Source: Planctomycetota bacterium | GTDB taxonomy: Bacteria > Planctomycetota > Planctomycetia > Gemmatales > Gemmataceae | DNA length: 45,526 bases | NCBI GenBank assembly: GCA_021325115.1 | Contig: JAJPHU010000125.1 | Span: 1 to 45,526 of the forward strand | Reading direction: 5' to 3' | Shown here: in pieces, positions 7,519-16,056 of the stretch | Position numbering within the stretch: the first letter of the stretch is position 1 | How the letters are laid out: each line of letters begins with the position of its first letter | Program-made: the position numbers and the translations under genes | Notes under the pieces: generated by a model | Databases searched by the model: none | What the model was told of the DNA's origin: nothing | What the model saw: the letters and a program-made list of their open reading frames with translations, nothing else

Positions 7519-9603
7519 TCATTTCGCCGCTGCCAGCGCCTTGTTGAGGAAATCCGCGAACTCTTCGGGACTGTCGATCAAGCCTTTGTCGTATTCGGCG
7601 ATCTTCGTCAGCGTCTTGCCCTTGACGGTCAGCACGACGTAATAGGGTCGTGCATAATTGCCCAATTTTTGACTCGCAAAATCCTGTGCTTCTTCGGCAT
7701 CGGGTATCTGCTTCGTCCCTTGGGGAACGCGGTCTTCATAGAGGCGGACCGTCACGAATTGCCCAAAGATATTTTCGATGCTCGGCTGCGAGAGCACACG
7801 GCCCTCGTTCAATTTGCAGTTGTTTCAGCCCAGGCCGGTGAAGTCGATAAACAGCGGTTTGTTTTCGCGCTCTGCTCGCGCCAGCGCGGCTGGCAAATCC
7901 ATGCTCCATTCCGAGCGCTCGTCCGGCAACAAAAAGGCGCTGACCCATTCGTAGACCACGCCGCGCGGCTTCTGTGAGCGGCCGTGGTCATCCTTGAAGA
8001 TGCCCGGCAGCAGATAGAAGGCAAACGATAGAAACATCAGACCAAAGACCAGGCGCGGTACGCCGATCGATTCAGCGGCATCGTGATCGTGTGGCAGACG
8101 ATACACGTTCAGCAGATACAGTCCGCACGCCGCAGCCAAGGCAACGTAGATCCCCAGCACCAGATCGAAGCTGAAATATCTGCTGTCGGCCAGGAAATTC
8201 AGCTCAGCGGCGCGGACAAACTTAAACGCCGCCGCCAGCTCCAGAAAACCCATTACCACCTTGACCGAATTCATCCATGAGCCGCTCTTGGGCAACGACC
8301 GCAACAGCGTGGGAAACAAGGCCAGCACGAAGAACGGCGACGCGAAAGCCGAGGCAAAGGCCAATGGGCCCAGGAGGCGCTGCAACCAGCCGACCACCGA
8401 CTGCGCGGCTTCCAGGGTGATGAAGGCGCCGTAGATGGGACCGACGCAGGCAAAGCTGATGATGCTGAACGTCAGGGCCATAAAGATGATGCCGACCAGT
8501 CCGCCCTTGCCTTCACGCGAGCCGGTCAGGTTGGCCAGGCCCGACGGCAATTCGATTTCGTACATACCCAGAAGGCTTAGGGCGAAGAAGATGAATACGC
8601 CGGTGAGAAAGACATTGGTGATCCAATGCTGGCTGATGATTTGTAATACGTGGACCAGAGCGATGCCGCCGGCAGTCAGCACGGCGACGATGGTGGCGCA
8701 GTACACCGCCGCCATCGTCAGTGGCCGATGATGCACGCGCTCGCTCTGCTTGAGAAAGAAACTGACCGTCACCGGAATCATGGGAAAAACACAGGGTGTC
8801 AACAGCGAGATGAAACCGCCCAGAATGGCCGTGACAATCGTGGCCCACAAACCGGATTCGCCGCCGCCAGAGACGCTTTGCAGGGAGGGACTATTGACGA
8901 CCTGATATTCCCGCCAGTCGAAGGATTGCGGCGCGTGGCCAGGGGCCGCTGGCTGGTAGAGCTGACCAGTCGGCTGACTCCGGCCGCTCGCCTGGGCTTC
9001 GTCGTAATTTTTCAGCAGCTTCTGTACATCGGGCGCGAGAGCAACAGCTTCTGCCGGGGAGACATGGACAGGAACACGGAGTGTCTGTTTCTCTGTCAGG
9101 CAGCCCTTGGGATCGCAGACTTGCAGGCGGAGGTTAATTTCCAGGTTGTGCGTTCCCGGCGCTGCCTCGGGACGCGCCAGCACTTCCATCGTCCAGGTGA
9201 ATGGCTTTTCGTATTCGTAGATGGGGCCAGTGCTCTCCTCCGGCTTTAGTTCCGGCTCGCTCTCCGTGATGGACCAGAGATTGGCGAACTCTTTGCTGTC
9301 GCTCAAACGCACCTGGCTGAGCTGGGCTATGCTTTGGCTTTCTGTGTGCTTGGCAATCGGGTAAGTGTGCCAGCCCTCTTGCGGCGTACCTTCGATAATG
9401 ACCAGGAATGTCTCGCCGCGGCGAACCTCGAACTTGTTTTCTGCCTCGACAGCGTTCTGGTCCGAGAAAGGATCGACCGGCCCCAAGCGCACCTTGAATG
9501 CGACGTGCTGAGGCTGTTCCGACTGCGCAGAGCGAACTATAGAGTTACAGAGAGCGCAGAGAAAACAAAAGAGAAAAACCAAAGGAAAGAAACGTGTGCG
9601 CAT
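7519..9603 (-). CDS. Selenocysteine-containing DsbD-like thiol:disulfide interchange protein (UGA recoded)
   Basis: The gene is read through an in-frame UGA at 7827-7825, giving 694 aa. The start ATG at 9603 has AGAGG upstream and a signal peptide (FFPLVFLFCFLCALCNS). Residues about 35-180 form a DsbD alpha-like periplasmic domain. About 250-530 is the CcdA-type membrane core, with its two redox Cys in LLTPCVFPMIPV and SFACVGPIYGA. About 570-694 is a thioredoxin domain, FIDFTGLG-U-NNCKLNEG. The UGA (residue 593) falls exactly on the first Cys of the CxxC seen in relatives (FTGxxCxNCK), and the second Cys is residue 596. The frame continues for 101 good thioredoxin-domain residues. A SECIS-like hairpin follows the UGA. 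Expected role: electron transfer from the cytoplasm to exported thiol proteins and cytochrome maturation. Alternatives are a nonsense mutation or a sequencing error. No sel genes are in the window. Confidence 0.82.
7789..7807 (-). promoter_or_regulatory. Bacterial SECIS-like stem-loop downstream of the UGA codon
   Basis: In mRNA sense CGAGGGC-CGUGU-GCUCUCG forms seven consecutive base pairs (one G-U) closing a five-base loop. The loop begins 24 bases after the UGA and has G at its second position. The bacterial SECIS consensus asks for an apical loop roughly 16-37 bases after the UGA with a G among its first two loop bases, so the geometry fits. It lies inside the coding sequence, as bacterial SECIS elements must. 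Confidence 0.72.
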
Positions 9604-9681
9604 GGGAGACCTCTAGGGCCGACGCATTAAAATCGTCTGCATTTTACCTGATCTCCTGGTTTCGTCCAGGGGACGTGGCCA

Positions 9682-9875
9682 CAGGGGGGTGTCCCTCTCG
9701 ATTGGGGCGTGGAGGAGGGCTTACGTGCAAGCGGTCTTTTCCCTCCCCTTGTAGGGGAGGGTCAAGGTGGGGGGAAGTGTTTCGCCTGCGGATGCCTTAC
9801 CCACCCCAGCCCTCCCTCACAAGGAAGGGGGGAGTAGAAAAACCTACTCGGGGGAGGCTGACGCAATCCCGCTCG
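9682..9875. repeat. Composite dispersed repeat, copy A (MITE-like)
   Basis: This intergenic copy starts ACAGGGGGGTGTCCCTCTCG and carries CGTGGAGGAGGGCTTACGTG, GTCTTTTCCCTCCCCTTG, a second palindrome around CCTCCCTCACAAGGAAGGGG, AGTAGAAAAACCTACTCGGG and a CTGACGCAATCCCGCTCG end. The same blocks in the same order occur reversed at 26363-26500. It fills most of the 308-base gap between the DsbD-like gene and the TIM-barrel isomerase; nothing else is seen there except the upstream region of the former. Confidence 0.65.
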
Positions 9876-9911
9876 TCCGAAAAGGTAGGGGCATGGATTT
9901 TAGAGCAAAGA

Positions 9912-10718
9912 TCAATCGTTTCGCATCGCCTGTTCTACAATCCGCTTGCTGTCATGGAGCGCCTCGAGTGGATGAGCAGTCGTCGGGTTGAATTCCAGCG
10001 ACAATGTGCCCCGATACCCAATCGCTTGCAGGGCCGTCATCATGTCCGCGAGCTGCGGCTGCGTCAAACGCCCCGTGAGCAACGGCCAGTGCAAATCACG
10101 AATACCGTCGTTGTCGTCGAGGTGGACATAACCGAGCCATTCACCAGCTTGCTGCACCACAACAGCAGCATCTTCGTTGCTGAGAAGGCAATGGCCCACA
10201 TCCAGCAGCAAGCCCAAATGAGGATGCCCGACTTGTTGCAGCCAGCCAAGCGTGACGGCGGCAGTCGGCAAGGCACGGCCAGGGACGTGCTCGATACATA
10301 AGCGGACTTTGCGTGCGGCAGCGTAGTCGGCCAAGAGAGCACAGCCCTCGGCGAAACAGCTCAGAGCCGTCGCGCTCGTGTCGAAACCGGGTACGAGGTA
10401 CGCCGTCGTGGCACCAAGGCGGGCCGCATCGACGATTTGGCGCTGGAGCAAAGCCAGGGTAGCGCGACGGATGCCGACATCGGCCGCATCGAGACTGTGG
10501 CCAGCAGGCAGTTGACGCCCCAAGGCCAGGCAAGAGACAAGCAATCCCGAATCAGCCAACTCTTCCAACTGCTCGATCGAACGATCGACTTCAGCGACGA
10601 GATCGACGTGTGTGAAACCGAGCACGGCAATCTGGCCGAGCGCGGCAGCGAAAGTGCCGGGCAACGATGTGGCGAAGACAGCCAAAGGCCACGGCAAACG
10701 CGCGGTTCCCGATGCCAT
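9912..10718 (-). CDS. Sugar phosphate isomerase/epimerase family TIM-barrel protein
   Basis: This 268-aa protein belongs to the xylose isomerase-like (AP endonuclease 2) TIM-barrel family. Metal-ligand motifs of the family are present in order: CIEHVPG (Glu), LLLDVGHCL (Asp/His), YVHLDDNDG (His/Asp) and TLSLEFNPT (Glu). The early LGFTHVDLVAEV strand is also typical. Such enzymes isomerise or epimerise sugars or inositol derivatives with a divalent metal; the substrate here is not known. No signal peptide is seen, so it is probably cytoplasmic. GGAGG lies about 13 bases before the ATG, rather far, so the start is uncertain by a few residues. It is transcribed divergently from the rpiA region. 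Confidence 0.8.
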   Translation of the reverse strand: MASGTARLPWPLAVFATSLPGTFAAALGQIAVLGFTHVDLVAEVDRSIEQLEELADSGLLVSCLALGRQLPAGHSLDAADVGIRRATLALLQRQIVDAARLGATTAYLVPGFDTSATALSCFAEGCALLADYAAARKVRLCIEHVPGRALPTAAVTLGWLQQVGHPHLGLLLDVGHCLLSNEDAAVVVQQAGEWLGYVHLDDNDGIRDLHWPLLTGRLTQPQLADMMTALQAIGYRGTLSLEFNPTTAHPLEALHDSKRIVEQAMRND

Positions 10719-10853
10719 GCGGATGTCAGTGCCTCCTCAATACCGAAAGAATCGCGGAGGACACGGATAACACGGATCGGATAAAAGCAGATTGTTCTCT
10801 TTTTTTGTCCATGTTAGCTGTATTCTCCGTGGTTCCTTCGGTATTAAACGAGA

Positions 10854-10889
10854 AACGCTCTCCTGGACAACGGGGGCCAGGAGAGCGTT
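10854..10889. repeat. Perfect 13-bp hairpin
   Basis: AACGCTCTCCTGG and CCAGGAGAGCGTT are exact reverse complements around a ten-base loop (ACAACGGGGG). A second small hairpin (CAGCTC/GAGCTG) follows within 40 bases. It could be a terminator or part of a structured RNA. Confidence 0.6.
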
Positions 10890-11238
10890 CCCTGGTATGC
10901 CAGCTCGCAGCGCGGGGAGCTGTCAGGGGACGACACGGACTCGGAGCGGGCGACGTTGACAGAGGCGACTATTGCAACCGGAATATAGCAATTTTCAGAC
11001 CATTTTTCCCTTTTTCTGATCCTTTTCCGGTGCTTTTGGGCTTAACTATTTGAGTTTGTGCTACTTGCAGCAAGCCATATCCTGGAAGAAAAGAAGAGTG
11101 GATTGATCGTCATTGTTTCCGCATCTTTACAAGCGATGTCTTCGTGAAACAACGATGTTTCTTTTCGGAAACAGTCGCGCTCTGGGATCTTTTTCCGCTG
11201 GCGACGTCCTGCCATTGTCGCTAGAAAAAGAAGAACTA

Positions 11239-11370
11239 ACCACAGAGTTCGCGAGAACCCAAAGAAGGAAAAGAAAACTACTGGTTCAAGCGACAGAATA
11301 AGATGTAAAATCCGGCATGCCTCATGGCAATGGCTTTTCTTTGATCTCTGCGTTCTCGGGGACTCTGTAA
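11239..11370. repeat. Imperfect inverted repeat (ACAGAG...TTCTCGGGGACTCTGT type)
   Basis: The arm around CACAGAGTTCGCGAGAACCC (11241-11260) plus AAAGAAGGAAAAG is mirrored by CTTTTCTTTGATCTCTGCG and TTCTCGGGGACTCTGTAATT ending near 11370. Spacing is about 60 bases. The layout is that of a small palindromic mobile or fossil element. Confidence 0.5.
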
Positions 11371-11378
11371 TTAGTGCT

Positions 11379-11433
11379 AGCGGACAACATATTGTAGGGC
11401 AAGCGGGCCGCTTGCCCTACAATGTTGTCCGCT
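11379..11433. repeat. Long near-perfect palindrome upstream of rpiA
   Basis: AGCGGACAACATATTGTAGG plus GCAAGCGG is mirrored by CCGCTTGCCCTAC plus AATGTTGTCCGCT; the arms match over about 26 bases apart from a two-base insertion. The core GGGCAAGCGGGCCGCTTGCCC recurs as GCAAGCTGCCCGCTTGCCC after mogA (31651) and in a variant near 26332. It ends 28 bases before the rpiA start, so it could affect rpiA expression. Confidence 0.7.
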
Positions 11434-11460
11434 GGTCCTTTGTTCTGGTGGAGGCGGAGC

Positions 11461-12132
11461 ATGACGATTTATGAGCGAGCACTGACCCTGGTCCGTGCCG
11501 GTGATGTTGTTGGTCTGGGATCAGGGCACGCTTCCGCCGAATTCATCACGGAGTTGGGGGAACGTATCCGCGCCGGCCTGAACGTCCGCGGCGTAGCCAC
11601 TTCGCGCGCCTCGGAGGAACTGGCCCGGCGCGCTGGCATCCCCCTCGTCTCGCTCGCCGAAGGAATGCCGCTGGCCTTGACCGTGGATGGTGCCGACGAA
11701 GTCGATCCCAGTCTGAATCTTATCAAGGGCTATGGCCGGGCGCTGGTGCGTGAGAAGATCGTGGCAGCGGCGTCGCGCTACCTGGTCATTCTCATTGGGC
11801 CGGGCAAAGAAGTGCCGGTGCTCGGCTCGCGCGGCAAGCTGCCAATTGAGGTGGTGCCGTTCGGCGTACCTTTATGTCAGGAACGTCTGGCGAAGCTCGG
11901 CTGCAATCCGGTCCTCTACGAGGAAAAGGGTGCCCCGTTCGTGACGGACAACGGCAATTACATTCTCGACTGTGCCATTGCGCCCATTTTACATCCCGAA
12001 CAGTTCGAGGAGCATCTGCGAGCCATTCCCGGCATCGTCGGCACGGGACTTTTTTTGGGCATGGCGGATCGCGTATTGGTGGGCGATGAGCATTTCAATC
12101 TGGTAGCTGAGAGACAGAGAGCAATCCCTTGA
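11461..12132 (+). CDS. rpiA: Ribose-5-phosphate isomerase A
   Basis: This 223-aa enzyme interconverts ribose-5-phosphate and ribulose-5-phosphate in the pentose phosphate pathway. The start at 11461 (MTIYERAL) is chosen because GGAGG lies ten bases upstream; the tracked start adds 13 unlikely residues. Family motifs are [12 protein letters not shown] near the N-terminus, the TSRASEELA substrate loop, DGADEVD with the catalytic Asp pair, and [12 protein letters not shown] with the catalytic Lys and Glu. The usual KGGGGAL is KGYGRAL here, a mild deviation. It is followed 14 bases later by the 6-phosphogluconate dehydrogenase gene, forming a two-gene pentose phosphate operon. Product cytoplasmic. 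Confidence 0.93.
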   Translation: MTIYERALTLVRAGDVVGLGSGHASAEFITELGERIRAGLNVRGVATSRASEELARRAGIPLVSLAEGMPLALTVDGADEVDPSLNLIKGYGRALVREKIVAAASRYLVILIGPGKEVPVLGSRGKLPIEVVPFGVPLCQERLAKLGCNPVLYEEKGAPFVTDNGNYILDCAIAPILHPEQFEEHLRAIPGIVGTGLFLGMADRVLVGDEHFNLVAERQRAIP

Positions 12133-12146
12133 AAGGAGGGTGGCAA

Positions 12147-13130
<984 letters not shown>

Positions 13131-13136
13131 CGGCAC

Positions 13137-13187
13137 CAAGGCGCTGGAAGCGTAAGCGACAGCTCTTCTTACGCTTCCAGCGCCTTG
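13137..13187. terminator. Perfect 20-bp hairpin, bidirectional terminator; GGAAGCGTAAG repeat family
   Basis: CAAGGCGCTGGAAGCGTAAG (13137-13156) is exactly mirrored by CTTACGCTTCCAGCGCCTTG (13168-13187) with an 11-base loop. It begins a few bases after the gnd stop. On the minus strand it overlaps the last codons of the protease pseudogene, so the KALEA C-terminus is encoded by one arm. The GGAAGCGTAAG core recurs at 17609, 18712 and 24032. Confidence 0.8.
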
Positions 13188-13428
13188 ATTATTCCCTCGA
13201 GTTCCGCGATAATGGTTTTGGGGTCGCGTGGCTGTAGTCTCTGCATGCGACAATCAACTACCCGATCCAAATCTTCCAGCACGATAGCGCCAATCAGAGC
13301 AGCGGTGCGCTTGGGTTCGACAATGATCGACGTAGCGAACCGTCCCGATCTGGTGCCCGTGCGCCATCTTTGACGCGCACCAAATCTTCCGAGTTGGTCA
13401 GCTCGACCTCGACGCTAATGCGCCCCAT
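13169..13428 (-). pseudogene. Retropepsin-like (clan AA) aspartic protease, degenerate
   Basis: An ATG at 13428 with GAGGAG upstream begins MGRISVEVELTNSEDLV, the start of the small planctomycete/cyanobacterial clan AA aspartic proteases. After about 30 residues the frame breaks. In another frame, IIVEPKRTAALIGAIVLED followed by LDRVVDCRMQRLQPRDPK continues to a TAA at 13169, matching the family C-terminus. The central part with the DTGA catalytic motif is missing, and the span (260 bases) is shorter than the usual 360 or so and not a multiple of three. I infer an internal deletion plus frameshift. This comes from reading both frames by eye; the family match is from memory. Confidence 0.7.
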
Positions 13429-13548
13429 GCTTGTGTCTCCTCACCCATTCATGTTTGTATCTCCGTTGGTGTCTCTTTGCGATGAGCTTGCCGAAGCACA
13501 TAATACCGTCTGGCCATACTGGGGGATCAGGCCGACCGGAATGAAGAC

Positions 13549-14964
13549 TCACTTCGGCGCAAGTTCGTAGCGGCGACCCAAAGATGGGACGTTGACGATC
13601 GGCGGCCGCGGCATTATCTCCAGGATGCCATGTCCATCTGACACTTTATAGAAGTCGTCAAAGCCTTTGCCGGTGACGGGATCGATGGGCAACGGCACAA
13701 TGGTGATGTCGCCCCACTTCGCCGGCGGCTTGCCCTCGTGCGCCGCTGCATACAGGCGCAACGCCTCAGCACAGCGCAGGCCGGCCAGTTGGCGCTCGCT
13801 CCGCACATAGGCCTGCCAAGTTTTTTCGATGGCTGGCATCAGGAGCTTGAGCAAAACGTTGTCGGTCGAGCGATGTTCCTTGAGGGCCGCTGCCATCAGC
13901 GTCTGACCTTGCCAGATCGGTACGGTCAGGGCTTTGAGGATATCGTCCCGCGCCCGGTCCCATTGGCCGGCGTGCCAAAGCAGAAGTACCTGCGACTTGG
14001 GCAGGGCATCGATTTCTTTAACAGGCCACCCCCACTCCAGGAGGCGTTTGCGGGCTTGTGGATACATGGTCGCCTGGAGCGTTGCCGCCCGCCATTGCTC
14101 CAGGATGGCTGCTTCCTTCGCCTTCTCGCCCAGCATCTTGGCCGGCCAGCAGAACACCTCGTTGGCCAAGCTGTCCGCTGCCTGCGTCGTCAGGGTTTCC
14201 TTGCGAAGCCGATGCAATCCGGGAAAGGAGCGATAGAGAGAATTCAATTCGTATTCCACGGCATGGCGCATGTTTCCAAGAGGACGAGGCAGTTCCGTCA
14301 GCGCCCAATAGAGGTTCGGCGAGCCGGGCGTTTGTATCCACTCCTCGACACGGTTAAACATGTTCGTATGGATAGCGATGCCAACAAGTATTTCTATGAG
14401 CATGTTTCCTTCGCAGAGATGGCGCGCCAAGGCAAAGCCGGTCTGCAAGGTCTCCGCCGCGTCGTCGAAGCGTCTTTCGACGAGCTGAAGCCGAAACTGA
14501 ATGCTCAGCAGATTGGCCAACTCGCGGCATCGTTGCATATGCGCCATCGGCAGATAGATGTGGATCGACTGGAAGGTCACAGGCGGCAATTCCCAATCGC
14601 AATGCTCGCGGCAAGCGGCCTGTCGCGACAGCTGGAGAGCAGCGGTGTAATGAGCGAGTACGCCGCGCACTTCCTGACATGGTAGCTTATCGAGTGGTAC
14701 TTCGACCCAAGCCCATTCTTTGGCCGTCATCTTATGCTTGGCCTCGTGGAAGGCGTCGCTGGCCAAGCGCCACAAGGGGGCGGCGTTGCCAGGTATTCGA
14801 TCGTGTGGATCAGGCAGCAAACGATAGCGAAACGTCTCTACCTGCTTGGTGTTGGACTGCGGGGCGAGCTGGATGTGCCGCGGATCTTCTGAAGGAGCCG
14901 GAGCGGCCCCGGCCCCGCAGAGGATGGCAGCCAGACAAATTACGAACAGGGACCGACACATCAT
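13549..14964 (-). CDS. Secreted hypothetical protein, helical repeats
   Basis: This 471-aa protein starts at the ATG at 14964 because AGGAG lies eight bases upstream. A signal peptide (MCRSLFVICLAAILCGAGA) follows. The body is rich in paired helices with TPR-like character (ELANLLSIQFRLQLVERRFD, AAETLQTGFALARHLCEGNM), then HTNMFNRVEEWIQTPGSPN. The C-terminal LRLYAAAHEGKPPAKWGD and PLPIDPVTGKGFDDFYKVSD resemble the tail of planctomycete secreted proteins of unknown function, where ordered residues and a PxDPxTG motif recur. No catalytic motif is recognised. It lies downstream of the sigma/anti-sigma pair on the same strand and could be part of that regulon. Confidence 0.75.
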   Translation of the reverse strand: MMCRSLFVICLAAILCGAGAAPAPSEDPRHIQLAPQSNTKQVETFRYRLLPDPHDRIPGNAAPLWRLASDAFHEAKHKMTAKEWAWVEVPLDKLPCQEVRGVLAHYTAALQLSRQAACREHCDWELPPVTFQSIHIYLPMAHMQRCRELANLLSIQFRLQLVERRFDDAAETLQTGFALARHLCEGNMLIEILVGIAIHTNMFNRVEEWIQTPGSPNLYWALTELPRPLGNMRHAVEYELNSLYRSFPGLHRLRKETLTTQAADSLANEVFCWPAKMLGEKAKEAAILEQWRAATLQATMYPQARKRLLEWGWPVKEIDALPKSQVLLLWHAGQWDRARDDILKALTVPIWQGQTLMAAALKEHRSTDNVLLKLLMPAIEKTWQAYVRSERQLAGLRCAEALRLYAAAHEGKPPAKWGDITIVPLPIDPVTGKGFDDFYKVSDGHGILEIMPRPPIVNVPSLGRRYELAPK

Positions 14965-15007
14965 GACACACACTCCTGAAATCAACATATGAAAAAATAT
15001 AAACTTG

Positions 15008-15436
15008 TCATAATGAATTCAACAGCGATCCGGCGTCTAGCGGCGGTTCGTCCGTCGCACTGGGCGGCGGAGGCAAGCCGTCCAGACCGTGGAGCAGCAC
15101 TTGCTCTTGCAGATGGACGTAGCGCGACCACGCGCCTCGTTCGAGTTCGTTGGCAAGGAGAGGCGAGGGCGGAACGGGGAGAATTGTTTCGTTGTCGACA
15201 GGCGGGACGGCAACGTACACAATCGCCGGCGCGGGCCGAATCCACAAGACGATGCCCAGAACGAGCGTCGCCGAAGTCGAAAGCAGCGTAGCCAACGGCC
15301 AAATCCAGCCGCGCGCCGAGGCCCGGCCGGCGCGGTACATCAACACAGCGCGATCCAGCGCCTCCGTCTGCGGCCGCAGCTCGCGCAGTGCTGATTCGAG
15401 AGCTGTTATTTCTCTTTCTTCGAGTCGTTCGGACAT
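15008..15436 (-). CDS. Putative membrane anti-sigma factor or sigma-associated protein
   Basis: This 142-aa protein overlaps the end of the sigma factor gene by 31 bases, which suggests translational coupling. It has an N-terminal cytoplasmic helix (LEEREITALESALREL), one transmembrane segment at about 47-67 (WPLATLLSTSATLVLGIVLW) and a Pro-rich extracytoplasmic tail (about 75 residues). No HxxxCxxC zinc anti-sigma motif is present. The topology and overlap fit a membrane anti-sigma or sensor partner of the ECF factor; this is inferred from context, not from a recognised domain. Confidence 0.65.
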   Translation of the reverse strand: MSERLEEREITALESALRELRPQTEALDRAVLMYRAGRASARGWIWPLATLLSTSATLVLGIVLWIRPAPAIVYVAVPPVDNETILPVPPSPLLANELERGAWSRYVHLQEQVLLHGLDGLPPPPSATDEPPLDAGSLLNSL

Positions 15437-15912
15437 GGCACACGCAGCCTTTCGCGCAGGGCAGCCAGACCGGCCAGGTAGCGCCGATGCGCTGTGCTCG
15501 ATGATATGCCGGTCAGCTCGCCGATTTGTTCAAAAGTCAGACCGCCCCACAAATGAGCGATTAGTATTTCTCGTTGTTCCAGAGGTAATTTTTGCAGCGC
15601 CGCCGTGGCGGTCTCGGCGTCGAGCCGCATTTCTTCCGACGGCACAAACCAGTTCGGCATTCGCAAGGCAGCCGCAGATTCATGGTGGCGGCGCCGGCGT
15701 TCGGCTCGTGCTGCGGCCAGGGCGCCGTTGCGGACGACGCGGTGCAACCAGCCGGCGACGTTGTCCGGCAGCGCGCGTTGGGCCGCCAGTTTGATGAACG
15801 CTTCCTGCACGACATCTTCTGCGGCGGCGCACCACTGACGGGCGTACAGCACCAGCGCCGCCGCATAGTTGTCCACCAGCCGGCTCAGTTGCTCCGGTCC
15901 CATCATAATCAT
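15406..15912 (-). CDS. ECF-family RNA polymerase sigma factor
   Basis: This 168-aa protein has sigma-70 region 2 (DNYAAALVLYARQWCAAAED, VVQEAFIKLAAQ, PDNVAGWLHRVVRNGALAAA) and region 4 (ALQKLPLEQREILIAHLWGG, LTFEQIGELTGISSSTAHRR), the standard ECF layout without region 3. It directs RNA polymerase to a small regulon, usually controlled by a partner anti-sigma, here probably the overlapping membrane protein. The start lies in a 25-bp tandem duplication. The upstream copy supplies GGAGCAAC ahead of the ATG at 15912, and an alternative in-frame ATG pair follows (MIMMGPEQ). The true start is one of these. Confidence 0.88.
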   Translation of the reverse strand: MIMMGPEQLSRLVDNYAAALVLYARQWCAAAEDVVQEAFIKLAAQRALPDNVAGWLHRVVRNGALAAARAERRRRHHESAAALRMPNWFVPSEEMRLDAETATAALQKLPLEQREILIAHLWGGLTFEQIGELTGISSSTAHRRYLAGLAALRERLRVPCPNDSKKEK

Positions 15913-15937
15913 GTTGCTCCGGTCCCATCATAATCAT
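15888..15937. repeat. 25-bp tandem duplication over the sigma factor start
   Basis: The sequence GTTGCTCCGGTCCCATCATAATCAT occurs twice in direct succession (15888-15912 and 15913-15937). On the coding strand each copy holds start codons and a GGAG-containing segment, so the upstream copy now forms the ribosome binding site of the downstream start. Confidence 0.9.
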
Positions 15938-15991
15938 GATGCCGGCCGAACGTCGCCGTCCCACAAAAAATGCAAAATGAGGAGAGGATGT

Positions 15992-16055
15992 GTTGTTTCG
16001 CCGCGAGCTATAGGCGGACGCGGCCGTGCTCGCCTATGGCTCGCGGCGAAACAAC
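15992..16055. terminator. 25-bp inverted repeat after the WD40-cytochrome gene
   Basis: GTTGTTTCGCCGCGAGCTAT plus AGGCG (15992-16016) is mirrored by CGCCTATGGCTCGCGGCGAA plus ACAAC (16031-16055) with one mismatch and a 14-base loop. It starts one base beyond the minus-strand stop at 16057, so it is a plausible terminator for that gene. It also lies about 55 bases upstream of the sigma factor start region. Confidence 0.7.
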
Positions 16056-16056
16056 G

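Larger units (their letters stand above)
10719..11460. other. Long intergenic region with several hairpins, no convincing gene
   Basis: This stretch of about 740 bases has no supported protein gene; ORF 10667-11053 runs antisense into the isomerase and lacks a ribosome site. It holds an imperfect inverted pair (ATACCGAAAGAATCGCGGAG near 10740 against its complement near 10820-10847), a perfect 13-bp hairpin at 10854-10889, an inverted repeat at 11239-11370 and a long palindrome at 11379-11433. The GC-rich, structured stretch 10854-10990 followed by an AT-richer tail could be a small RNA, but I do not recognise a family. Confidence 0.5.

Noticed and set aside
7519-7812. Separate 97-aa gene starting at TTG 7812
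   Set aside because: It is in frame with the upstream DsbD-like ORF, lacks its own ribosome site, and begins in the middle of a thioredoxin domain just after the UGA; it is better read as the continuation of a selenoprotein.
10667-11053. 128-aa plus-strand ORF at the start of the long intergenic region
   Set aside because: Starts antisense inside the isomerase gene, no Shine-Dalgarno, composition follows the repeats it crosses.
13185-13570. Two small plus-strand ORFs opposite the protease remnant
   Set aside because: The minus strand carries recognisable protease fragments with a ribosome site; the plus ORFs have no motif or start signal.
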